The position numbers and the translations under genes are program-made. The notes below the pieces were generated by a model. That model was not told the DNA's origin. It made no database searches and saw nothing but the letters and a program-made list of their open reading frames with translations. A stretch of DNA of 9,967 nucleotides. Source: CAYQUO01 sp964420835. GTDB taxonomy: Bacteria > Chloroflexota > Anaerolineae > Anaerolineales > Anaerolineaceae. Below, piece by piece: positions 1 through 5,249 of this stretch (positions are counted from its first letter, which is position 1; each line of letters opens with the position of its first letter). The stretch is from assembly GCA_964420835.1 (NCBI GenBank), contig CAYQUO010000034.1:1-9967 (forward strand). The letters are read 5' to 3'.

Positions 1-38
1 TTGTCAATCACCCCGCAAAAGCTCCATTACAACTAAAT

Positions 39-57
39 GAAAATGATTATCATTACT
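39..57. promoter_or_regulatory. Fur-box-like palindrome over the -35 region
   Basis: AATGAT-T-ATCATT at 42-54 is a perfect palindrome around a central T. By hand alignment the 19 bases from 39 match the classical Fur box at about 15 positions. It covers the putative -35 at 47-52, where a repressor could block polymerase. Binding by Fur or any other factor is inference; short AT-rich palindromes can arise by chance, and the host is unknown. Confidence 0.3.
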
Positions 58-75
58 TGACATCTGTGATACAAT
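47..75 (+). promoter_or_regulatory. Putative sigma70-type promoter with extended -10 element
   Basis: TTATCA at 47-52 matches the -35 consensus at four of six bases. A 17-base spacer leads to TACAAT at 70-75, which matches the -10 consensus at five of six. The spacer ends in TGA, giving the TGn extended -10 motif at 67-69. Transcription would start near 82-85 and run into the hairpin leader and the protease-capsid gene. A TTGACA at 57-62 lies too close to TACAAT, and at 17-base spacing it would face only CCGTAA, so I do not use it as the -35. The motifs are read directly; activity is inferred, and a late phage operon could instead be read through from upstream. Confidence 0.5.
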
Positions 76-80
76 GTATC
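68..80. promoter_or_regulatory. Palindrome over the -10 box, possible operator
   Basis: GATAC-AAT-GTATC is a perfect 5+5 palindrome that contains the putative -10 box TACAAT. Dimeric regulators such as ribbon-helix-helix or small helix-turn-helix proteins often bind sites of this size over the -10. No regulator gene lies in the window, so the operator role is inferred only from position and symmetry. Confidence 0.3.
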
Positions 81-98
81 CGTAACGCTAGAGACCTG

Positions 99-166
99 AA
101 AAGGTGGCGTGATGAGCAAGCCCCGTAGCTGCGGGATACTGCGCATCATGCCACCTTTTATTTTAT
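99..166 (+). terminator. Long leader hairpin with U-rich tail: terminator or attenuator
   Basis: Arms 99-114 (AAAAGGTGGCGTGATG) and 144-159 (CATCATGCCACCTTTT) pair over 16 bp with one G-U wobble. The interior continues as GCA/TGC (116-118 with 140-142) and CCCG/CGGG (122-125 with 132-135), closed by a six-base loop. A U-rich tract, TTTTATTTTAT, runs from 156 to 166. The structure lies between the putative start of transcription and the protease start at 179, whose GGAG ribosome site (167-170) is just past the tract. It could terminate an upstream transcript, attenuate the operon, or be a structured RNA. The base pairing is seen; which role applies is not known. I do not recognise a named riboswitch or ribozyme core. 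Confidence 0.55.
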
Positions 167-178
167 GGAGTGTGACCG

Positions 179-2197
179 ATGCCTAAAAACGTACCGGCTG
201 AACTGGAAGATAAATTTAAGTCATGTGTGGAGCAGGTCATGGCGGACGGGCAAGACGAGGCCGCCGCTCATGCCATCTGCTATACATCCATTGTCGAAGG
301 TAAAAGCCTGGCAGAAGGCTACACCCTGGCCGGGCTGAAAATGGGCGCACGCAACAGCCGCCCGGACACAGACCGGTTGCGCAAAATCCGCGCCTTGCTG
401 GACGAGCTTGACCCGGACTGGGACAAGCCGGAAGATGAAGGCGAAGAGTACCCGCCCGTCAAGTCTGCGGCCAGCACGCCGCTGGTTACAGCCTACGGTG
501 GCGAAATCAAATCCGTTACGGATGCAGAAGACGGCGTAAAGGTCAGCGGCTATCTCGTCCGCTTTGACAGTCCCGATATTACCCCGCTGCGCGATGTGTT
601 CACAGCCGACACGCGCTACGGTTTTACCGGGCGAAAAAGCGTTCCCGTGTTCTTCCATCACGGCCAGCCGCTGCCGGTCAAATCTGGCAAGCCGATTATC
701 GTCCGTGACGAAATCGGGACGGCTGAAATCTGGAAGGATGACACCGGCGTTTTGATTGACGCGATCATCTACAACCGGGAGGCTTACCAGCAAGCCATCG
801 GCGGGCAGGTCAAATCATTGGGCTGGTCATCCGGGGCGCTTGCGCACCTGGTGGATCGTGTGCCGCTTGATGACGGCTCGCATTTCGTCAAACGCTGGAT
901 TATCGGTGAGGCCAGTTTAACGCCGACCCCTGCCGAGCCGCAGAATGACGCGGCCTATAAATCAGGTAATACCCCGCTAGAGGGTGTGTCGCTCGCACCG
1001 GCGGATAAAAACTTTGCTCAACCCAAAACTGTAGAAGGAGCTTTCCCCATGTCTGACGAACAGACCCCAAAGGTTGATGCGCTCGAGGCCAAGATGAACG
1101 CCATGAGCGACCAACTCGCCCAAGTCCTGAAATTCATGCAGGACGCACCCGCGACCAAGAACGCGGGCTATTACTCCCACGATGGCGGCAAGGCCGACAC
1201 CAACGTCAAATCGTTCGGTGACTGGCTCATCGCTGTCCAGCGCGGTGACGAAGCGCGGTTGCGCAGCGTCTACGGCTCGACCAAAGCCCTGAACGAATCG
1301 AATGGTTCTGCCGGTGGCTTCATGGTTCCCGAAGAGTTCAACGCGAACTTGTTCACGGTGGCCTATCAGGCCTCCCCGCTGCTCAATCTTGTGACCCGCG
1401 TCCCTGTCGGCACCAAGAGCGGCACTTATCCCGCGCTTGACGTGACCGTCACCCCGACCGCCGGTAGTGGGCAAACCGCCCTAGCCGCTGGCGTGAAGGG
1501 CGTGCGCCGCGCCGAAGCGGGTGCGTACTCCGAGACCGAACCCGGCTTTTATGAGATCAAGTGGGATGTCAACGACTTCGCATCCGGCTACACCCAGACC
1601 AGCAAAGAGCTTAAGATGGACAGCCCCATCGCCATCGAAACCCTGCTCACCAGCCTGTTCGGGATCGCCGTTGCGTCGAAGCTGGAATACGGCATCCTGC
1701 GCGGGACTGGCATCGGCGAGCCGCTGGGCATTCTGAACGCCAATGCCAAAATCGGCATCACCCCCGACACTAACAGCGTTTTCGCCTACACCGACGCCGC
1801 CGAGATGATGAGCCGCGCCAAGATTTTCAATCCTGGCCGCACCCGCTGGGTCTATCACCCGTCGATCATCACCGACTTTAGCTCCTCGTCCTGGACGCAG
1901 GGCAACAACATCATCAACATCGGCGACCTGGGCTATGGCAACGGTGTGACTTCCGAACACCTGCCCCAGGCCGACAATTCCGGCTGTGTTGTCCTGGCCG
2001 ATTTCTCCGCCTACCTGCTGTTCCTGCGCGGCACACTCGAAGTGTCGTACAGCGAACATTATGGCTTCATCAATGGCAAAGACACCTGGCGCTTTAGCCA
2101 GCGCGCCGATGGTCACCCCTGGCTCAAGGCCCCGATCACCCTGGCCGACCCGCAGGGTTCCTTCACCCAGTCGCCGTTTGTGTACTTCAACGACTAA
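179..2197 (+). CDS. Prohead protease-major capsid protein fusion (HK97 type)
   Basis: The 672-residue product joins two functions that are usually separate genes. Residues 1-47 are a small helical segment with C16 and C34, of unknown role. Residues about 100-255 look like the HK97 prohead protease family (peptidase S78): a histidine in FFHH (H160/H161), a serine in GWSSGA (S217/S218), and the EASLTPTPAEP stretch (244-254) where the family has a conserved E-S-x-x-P-A-x-P-like motif. This protease processes capsid subunits in the procapsid. A linker of about 35 residues leads to M291, where the capsid protein begins. The start at 179 has GGAG at 167-170. No stop separates the two parts, and the reading frame is intact, so this is not a frameshift artefact. 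Whether the full fusion accumulates, or is mostly supplemented by internal initiation, is inferred. Confidence 0.88.
   Translation: MPKNVPAELEDKFKSCVEQVMADGQDEAAAHAICYTSIVEGKSLAEGYTLAGLKMGARNSRPDTDRLRKIRALLDELDPDWDKPEDEGEEYPPVKSAASTPLVTAYGGEIKSVTDAEDGVKVSGYLVRFDSPDITPLRDVFTADTRYGFTGRKSVPVFFHHGQPLPVKSGKPIIVRDEIGTAEIWKDDTGVLIDAIIYNREAYQQAIGGQVKSLGWSSGALAHLVDRVPLDDGSHFVKRWIIGEASLTPTPAEPQNDAAYKSGNTPLEGVSLAPADKNFAQPKTVEGAFPMSDEQTPKVDALEAKMNAMSDQLAQVLKFMQDAPATKNAGYYSHDGGKADTNVKSFGDWLIAVQRGDEARLRSVYGSTKALNESNGSAGGFMVPEEFNANLFTVAYQASPLLNLVTRVPVGTKSGTYPALDVTVTPTAGSGQTALAAGVKGVRRAEAGAYSETEPGFYEIKWDVNDFASGYTQTSKELKMDSPIAIETLLTSLFGIAVASKLEYGILRGTGIGEPLGILNANAKIGITPDTNSVFAYTDAAEMMSRAKIFNPGRTRWVYHPSIITDFSSSSWTQGNNIINIGDLGYGNGVTSEHLPQADNSGCVVLADFSAYLLFLRGTLEVSYSEHYGFINGKDTWRFSQRADGHPWLKAPITLADPQGSFTQSPFVYFND
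1033..1051 (+). promoter_or_regulatory. Internal ribosome binding site for free capsid protein
   Basis: AGAAGGAG at 1033-1040 is a near-ideal Shine-Dalgarno sequence, followed by an eight-base spacer and an in-frame ATG at 1049-1051. It sits exactly at the boundary between the protease and capsid domains, inside codons for the linker. That placement is unlikely to be chance and suggests a second, shorter product. Confidence 0.75.
1049..2197 (+). CDS. Major capsid protein, HK97 fold, made from an internal start
   Basis: Initiation at 1049 would give a 382-residue protein, the normal size for an HK97-family capsid subunit (Phage_capsid family). Residue numbers here are for the fusion. Residues 299-321 form a short coiled-coil-like helix (VDALEAKMNAMSDQLAQV), fitting an N-terminal scaffolding delta domain that the protease would remove; it is shorter than the roughly 100-residue domain of HK97 gp5. 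GGFMVPEEF (379-387) matches the conserved start of the folded capsid domain, and RGTGIGEPLGILN (508-520) matches the family's conserved G-x-G-x-x-x-P-x-G-I motif. Codons are strongly C-ending, as expected for a very abundant protein. The nested arrangement resembles lambda C/Nu3 in principle. The domain call is firm; separate translation is inferred from the ribosome site. Confidence 0.8.
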   Translation: MSDEQTPKVDALEAKMNAMSDQLAQVLKFMQDAPATKNAGYYSHDGGKADTNVKSFGDWLIAVQRGDEARLRSVYGSTKALNESNGSAGGFMVPEEFNANLFTVAYQASPLLNLVTRVPVGTKSGTYPALDVTVTPTAGSGQTALAAGVKGVRRAEAGAYSETEPGFYEIKWDVNDFASGYTQTSKELKMDSPIAIETLLTSLFGIAVASKLEYGILRGTGIGEPLGILNANAKIGITPDTNSVFAYTDAAEMMSRAKIFNPGRTRWVYHPSIITDFSSSSWTQGNNIINIGDLGYGNGVTSEHLPQADNSGCVVLADFSAYLLFLRGTLEVSYSEHYGFINGKDTWRFSQRADGHPWLKAPITLADPQGSFTQSPFVYFND

Positions 2198-2209
2198 GGA
2201 GATTTTTCC

Positions 2210-2686
2210 ATGCGCCCCATGACCCCTGAAAACCTTTTGCCAGTCTTTTTGCTGGCCCCCGCCGCTGATGCTGCGGGCCGCACGTCCACCGCCTACATCG
2301 ACGTGACCAACGCACGCGGTCGCATCCAGTTGCATGTGTTTGTCAACCAGGGCAACGCGGCCACAGTCCAGATTGACCCGGTACAGGCTACCGCCGCCGC
2401 TGGGACTGGCTCGAAGGCCTTGTCCGCCAACGTTGACATCTGGTCGAACCTTGACATGGCCGCCGACGAAGACTTCACCCAGCGCACCGCCGCCAAGACC
2501 TACACGACCGACGCCGGTCTCAAGGTCAAATGGGTTGTCTTCAACATAGACCCTGCCGCCATCGACGCTGAGAACGGCTTCAAGTTCCTCGGCGTGACCA
2601 CCGGCGCGAGCAATGCCGCGAATATCACCAGTGCCTTCATCCTGGTGGAGCCGCGCTACGCTGCCGAAGTGCCGCTGACCTACTAA
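2210..2686 (+). CDS. Probable capsid accessory/decoration protein
   Basis: This 158-residue protein directly follows the capsid gene, with AAGGAGA at 2197-2203 seven bases before its ATG, so it should be made at high level from the same message. It has no signal peptide, membrane segment or catalytic motif. The sequence is rich in Ala, Thr and Asp and looks like a beta-rich fold, with strands such as RIQLHVFVNQG and KVKWVVFNID. I recall similar proteins beside capsid genes in many uncharacterised phages, but not an assigned function. Position after the capsid gene, small size and the terminator directly behind it make a head decoration or cement protein the best guess. A head fibre subunit is the main alternative. 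Confidence 0.6.
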   Translation: MRPMTPENLLPVFLLAPAADAAGRTSTAYIDVTNARGRIQLHVFVNQGNAATVQIDPVQATAAAGTGSKALSANVDIWSNLDMAADEDFTQRTAAKTYTTDAGLKVKWVVFNIDPAAIDAENGFKFLGVTTGASNAANITSAFILVEPRYAAEVPLTY

Positions 2687-2689
2687 GTC

Positions 2690-2735
2690 AGGAGATAGGG
2701 GCGGGTGGAAACGCCCGCCCCTTTTTTATCCTATG
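2690..2735 (+). promoter_or_regulatory. Possible hairpin-bridged ribosome binding site
   Basis: AGGAG at 2690-2694 is 38 bases before the adaptor ATG at 2733, too far to act directly. The terminator hairpin (2698-2721) fills most of that gap. If folded, it leaves about 14 unpaired bases between AGGAG and ATG, closer to a workable distance. Such bridging is known for phage T4 gene 38. The alternative is weak initiation or reinitiation after the upstream stop. Confidence 0.35.
2698..2727 (+). terminator. Intrinsic terminator after the capsid genes
   Basis: GGGGCGGGTG (2698-2707) pairs with CGCCCGCCCC (2712-2721) over ten base pairs with one U-G wobble. The loop is GAAA, a stable GNRA tetraloop, and six T bases follow at 2722-2727. 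This is a textbook Rho-independent terminator, twelve bases after the stop at 2684-2686. It should give far more capsid-region RNA than downstream tail RNA. Because the next gene starts five bases later with no promoter room, some read-through or antitermination must supply the tail genes. Confidence 0.88.
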
Positions 2736-3335
2736 GCGATCACCAACGGATATTGCACACTCACCGAAATCAAAGCCGCTGACGCGCTCGACCTGGCGGA
2801 CGCATCCTGGGATGCCGCCCTGGAACGGGTCATCGAAGCGGCCAGCCGTGCGGTTGACGCGCATTGTATGCGCCGTTTTTACGTCAACACGGACGACGAA
2901 ACGCGCTATTATGGCAGCGAAGACGGCAGGCTGTGCTACACAGATGATCTTGTGTCAATCACCACACTGGCCACAGACGACCAGGATGACCGCACTTACT
3001 CAACGGTGTGGGCCGCTACCGATTACGACATGGAGCCGTATAACGCCGCCGTTCAGGGCTGGCCGTATATGTATCTCAGCGTAGCCCCAAGCGGCAATTA
3101 CAATTTCCCGATCATCCGGCGCGGCGTAAAGATCGCGGGCAAATTCGGTTTTCCAGCCGTGCCCGTCAAAGTCCGGCAGGCCACGCTACAGCAGGCCATG
3201 CGCTTCTGGATGCGCGAAAAGACTGTCCTGGGATCGTCCGCAATGGGCGCTCTCGGTGAGATGCGCGTCAACATGCCCGGACTAGACCCCGACATCCAAC
3301 AGATGCTAATTGAATACCGGCGGCTCTACCTATGA
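2733..3335 (+). CDS. Head-tail connector (adaptor) protein, HK97 gp6-like
   Basis: The 200-residue protein has the usual plan of phage adaptor proteins: an opening 'CTLTEIKAADAL' stretch, a helical N-terminal half (residues about 20-45, with EAASRAVDAH), a beta-rich middle and a C-terminal helix with MRFWMREKT. Adaptors form a ring under the portal and link it to the rest of the neck. The short helix-loop-helix start and the place just after the capsid genes support the call. ATG at 2733 is the only usable start, since no ATG, GTG or TTG lies in frame just upstream. It has no Shine-Dalgarno sequence in the normal position because the terminator occupies it; see the AGGAG at 2690-2694. Its last bases overlap the next start (ATGA). 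Confidence 0.75.
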   Translation: MAITNGYCTLTEIKAADALDLADASWDAALERVIEAASRAVDAHCMRRFYVNTDDETRYYGSEDGRLCYTDDLVSITTLATDDQDDRTYSTVWAATDYDMEPYNAAVQGWPYMYLSVAPSGNYNFPIIRRGVKIAGKFGFPAVPVKVRQATLQQAMRFWMREKTVLGSSAMGALGEMRVNMPGLDPDIQQMLIEYRRLYL

Positions 3336-3751
3336 CCGAACCCCTGCAAAACCTGTGTATTGAGATCGAAACGGTACTGGATGGTATTGCGTCCATCCGC
3401 AAAGTCAAGGCATCCAACACCGCCGCCGGGTGGCCTGTTGCGTTTGCGTTCCCGGCTTCCGGTACGTTTGATGCCGGGCCAATCGGGACGCGAAAAGGGC
3501 TGCATGATATTAGCATCTGGGTACTGACCCCCAAAGGCGACATCACCCGCGATAACGACATCCTGCGCCCGCTAGTTGACGAAGTACCCGCCGCGATGCT
3601 GGCACAGATGACCGAAAACGGCGCGCGCTTCAACGGCGCACTCAGCACATTCGGCGGCGTGCGCTATCAGGCGCTATCTGTCCAATATGCGGGTGTAGAT
3701 TGCCGCGGTTATGAATTTGTTTTGCAGCAATGCAAAATCCTGACCACCTGA
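3332..3751 (+). CDS. Probable tail terminator / tail completion protein
   Basis: The 139-residue product begins with an amphipathic helix (LCIEIETVLDGIASI), then a WPVAFAFPASGTF stretch, a beta strand with HDISIWVLTP, a helix near residues 73-92 (LRPLVDEVPAAML) and C-terminal strands ending in YEFVLQQ. This alpha-beta order fits the gpU-like tail terminator family, which caps the tube and joins it to the neck. Its place directly before the tail tube gene agrees. It overlaps the adaptor gene by ATGA, so translation is likely coupled, and no separate Shine-Dalgarno is needed. A head-closure (stopper) protein is the alternative; I rate that lower because of the gene position. The family call is by pattern, not by a motif. 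Confidence 0.6.
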   Translation: MTEPLQNLCIEIETVLDGIASIRKVKASNTAAGWPVAFAFPASGTFDAGPIGTRKGLHDISIWVLTPKGDITRDNDILRPLVDEVPAAMLAQMTENGARFNGALSTFGGVRYQALSVQYAGVDCRGYEFVLQQCKILTT

Positions 3752-3766
3752 AAGGACTAGACTACT

Positions 3767-4756
3767 ATGGCCGGTGTAAAGGCTTTACGAAAAATCCAGA
3801 TTGGCCGCGAATCTACCGCCGGGACTGCCGTTCCTGCTACCGAGATTTGGCGCGGCGAAGGCGTGGGCGAAGATCAGCGCACGGTGGTATTCCCTGTCGA
3901 GGACGTGGGCTATCTCTCCGGGGTGAATCGCTCCTACACTCCCCGCGTCTATGGTGCTTTGGATATGAGCGCCACCCCCGCCACGTTTGAGCAGCTTCCG
4001 CATGTTCTTGAAGCGGGCGTTAAAACTGTTTCACCCACAACGGACGGAAGCGGACAGGTCCGAACCTACCCGCTGCCGACTACCGCCGCCAACACCATCA
4101 AAACCTACACGCTCGAAGCGGGCGATAACCAACAGGCCGAAGAGATGGAATATAGCTTCGTCGAGTCATTCGCGCTCGAAGGCCGCGTGGGCGAAGCCTG
4201 GAATATGTCGGCAGCCTGGCGCGGGCGGCAATGGACGACTACCACCTACACCGGCGCGTTGTCACTCGTGCCGGTCGAAGAAATGTTGTTCAGCAAGACC
4301 AAGCTCTACGTTGACCCGGTTGCTTCGGCTTTCGGCACAACGCTGAAATCTGATACCTTGCTTTCTGCATCCCTGGCCGTGACCACCGGGCTGATGCCCG
4401 TATTCACCGCTAACGGCGAGCTGTATTTCTCGTTTACCAAAACCGTCATGCCGGAAGTCGTTTTGACCATCACGTTTGAACATGACGGCACATCGGTGGC
4501 CGAAAAAGCCAACTGGCGCAGCGAGACCGCCCGCAACATCCGCTTGATTTGCGAAGGCTCTGCGCTGGGCACTCCGGGCGCGACCTACTCCAAAAAGACG
4601 ATGGTAATCGACCTGTCCGGCACGTGGGAGAGTTTCGCGGCCCTCGCGGACGAGAACGGCAATGACACCGTAACCGCCACCTTCCGCGCCCGCTACGACA
4701 CCACCGCCGCCCATTTTGCGACCATTGTCGTGGTCAACGAAGATTCGAGCCTATGA
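3767..4756 (+). CDS. Major tail tube protein
   Basis: This 329-residue protein forms the stacked rings of the tail tube. It starts MAGVKALRKIQIGRESTAGT, a beginning typical of siphophage tube proteins, where a conserved 'iGkEstpGTaa' segment leads into the first strands. The rest is strand-rich with frequent Thr and Ser and ends in a strand, FATIVVVNEDSS. No membrane or catalytic motif is seen. Its length is towards the upper end for tube proteins, leaving room for a two-domain subunit. AAAGGA at 3751-3756 sets the start at 3767, ten bases on. It lies between the terminator and the chaperone gene, whose ATG overlaps its stop (ATGA at 4753-4756), the standard order for siphophage tails. Confidence 0.85.
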   Translation: MAGVKALRKIQIGRESTAGTAVPATEIWRGEGVGEDQRTVVFPVEDVGYLSGVNRSYTPRVYGALDMSATPATFEQLPHVLEAGVKTVSPTTDGSGQVRTYPLPTTAANTIKTYTLEAGDNQQAEEMEYSFVESFALEGRVGEAWNMSAAWRGRQWTTTTYTGALSLVPVEEMLFSKTKLYVDPVASAFGTTLKSDTLLSASLAVTTGLMPVFTANGELYFSFTKTVMPEVVLTITFEHDGTSVAEKANWRSETARNIRLICEGSALGTPGATYSKKTMVIDLSGTWESFAALADENGNDTVTATFRARYDTTAAHFATIVVVNEDSSL

Positions 4757-5019
4757 CAATCAAAATCGTGGTAACGCCGGAAAAGTATGATGAGATTTTC
4801 TCGGTGGACGAAATCATGTTCTGGGAAGATTTAACCCGGCGTGATGTCTACCTGAAAATGTTGCAGTGTGTCACGGACGGCGACGGGAACTACCTACCAG
4901 TCAAAAAGGCCCGCGAATTGTTCCAGGCTGTGAAGCCGAGCGAGCTAAACTCTTATATTGACCAGTTCTTTCGAGCCGTCCGTGATGCCGCTGTAAACCC
5001 TACGAGCGGCGACAACTGA
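4753..5019 (+). CDS. Tail assembly chaperone, short (G-like) form
   Basis: The 88-residue product is acidic and helical (MTIKIVVTPEKYDEIF, then a 'WEDLTRRDVYLKML' helix), with no recognisable enzymatic motif. Its identity rests on position: between tube and tape measure genes, siphophages usually carry a G/GT-type chaperone pair that coats the tape measure during assembly. Translation starts at the ATGA overlap with the tube gene. The frame ends at TGA 5017-5019, but a slippery heptamer at 4995-5001 lets a fraction of ribosomes continue. It is shorter than lambda gpG (140 residues), as expected in small phages. Confidence 0.78.
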   Translation: MTIKIVVTPEKYDEIFSVDEIMFWEDLTRRDVYLKMLQCVTDGDGNYLPVKKARELFQAVKPSELNSYIDQFFRAVRDAAVNPTSGDN

Positions 5020-5249
5020 GACAAGCCCTGCTGACGGGTGCGAAGGTTGCGCCCTGGTGGGTTGCTGTTTTGGATGCCGCCGCTGAATGGGGATGCCCGC
5101 CCTGGGCACTGACGGGCCGGGATGCCCCCGCAGAGCGCCGCCGATGGTGGGAACGCTGGCAGGCTCGCAGGCACGCACGGGCGGACGTGATGAAGCTGCA
5201 ACAGGAAGAGCGCGAGCAAAAAAAGGTGAGAGATGGCCGAGCGCGTTGA
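4753..5249 (+). CDS. Tail assembly chaperone, frameshifted (GT-like) long form
   Basis: A -1 shift at 4995-5001 joins residues 1-83 of the short form to an 82-residue extension read from 5001 to 5246, stopping at TGA 5247-5249, for 165 residues in all. Base 5001 is read twice. The extension has no ATG with a ribosome site near its beginning, yet its frame is open from 4986 to its stop and looks protein-like: a hydrophobic segment (LLTGAKVAPWWVAVLDAAAE), WGCPPWALTG, then an Arg/Trp-rich helix RRRWWERWQARRHARADV. It fills the 5020-5232 stretch otherwise without a gene, and its end overlaps the tape measure start. In lambda, gpGT is made the same way and the T part binds tube protein. The frameshift and the family role are inferred from these signs. 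Confidence 0.75.
4995..5001 (+). other. -1 programmed frameshift slippery site
   Basis: AAACCCT in the phase A AAC CCT fits X-XXY-YYZ: slipping back one base lets both tRNAs re-pair, on AAA and CCC. It lies between the last stop in the -1 frame (TGA 4983-4985) and the zero-frame stop (5017-5019), the only window in which a productive shift could occur. A hairpin with stems 5036-5041 and 5049-5054 lies about 35 bases downstream; that is farther than the usual 5-9 bases, so its role is doubtful. Confidence 0.7.

Noticed and set aside
57..85. TTGACA at 57-62 as a consensus -35 box
   Set aside because: Only seven bases separate it from TACAAT, and at 17-base spacing the -10 would be CCGTAA. The 47-52/70-75 pair with an extended -10 fits better.
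3..128. An open frame from the window edge to TAG at 126-128 (41 codons), a possible C-terminal end of an upstream gene
   Set aside because: The translation looks fairly protein-like, but 41 open codons at an edge are easily chance. It uses rare codons for this window (ATA, AGA, AGG, CTA, TTA), and it overlaps the promoter and hairpin signals. It remains possible; the sequence before position 1 would settle it.
99..159. Hammerhead or other self-cleaving ribozyme in the leader
   Set aside because: GATGAG occurs in the left arm, but the full CUGAUGA core and matching GAAA/UH elements are missing.
1481..2335. Long antisense open frames under the capsid gene (including 221-793 and 977-1474 on the minus strand)
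   Set aside because: They mirror the codon bias of the + strand gene, have no convincing ribosome sites and would oppose a strongly supported operon.
5036..5054. Hairpin as the stimulator of the frameshift
   Set aside because: GGGTGC/GCGCCC pairs well, but it starts about 35 bases after the slippery site, beyond the usual distance; a pseudoknot could not be ruled out by hand.
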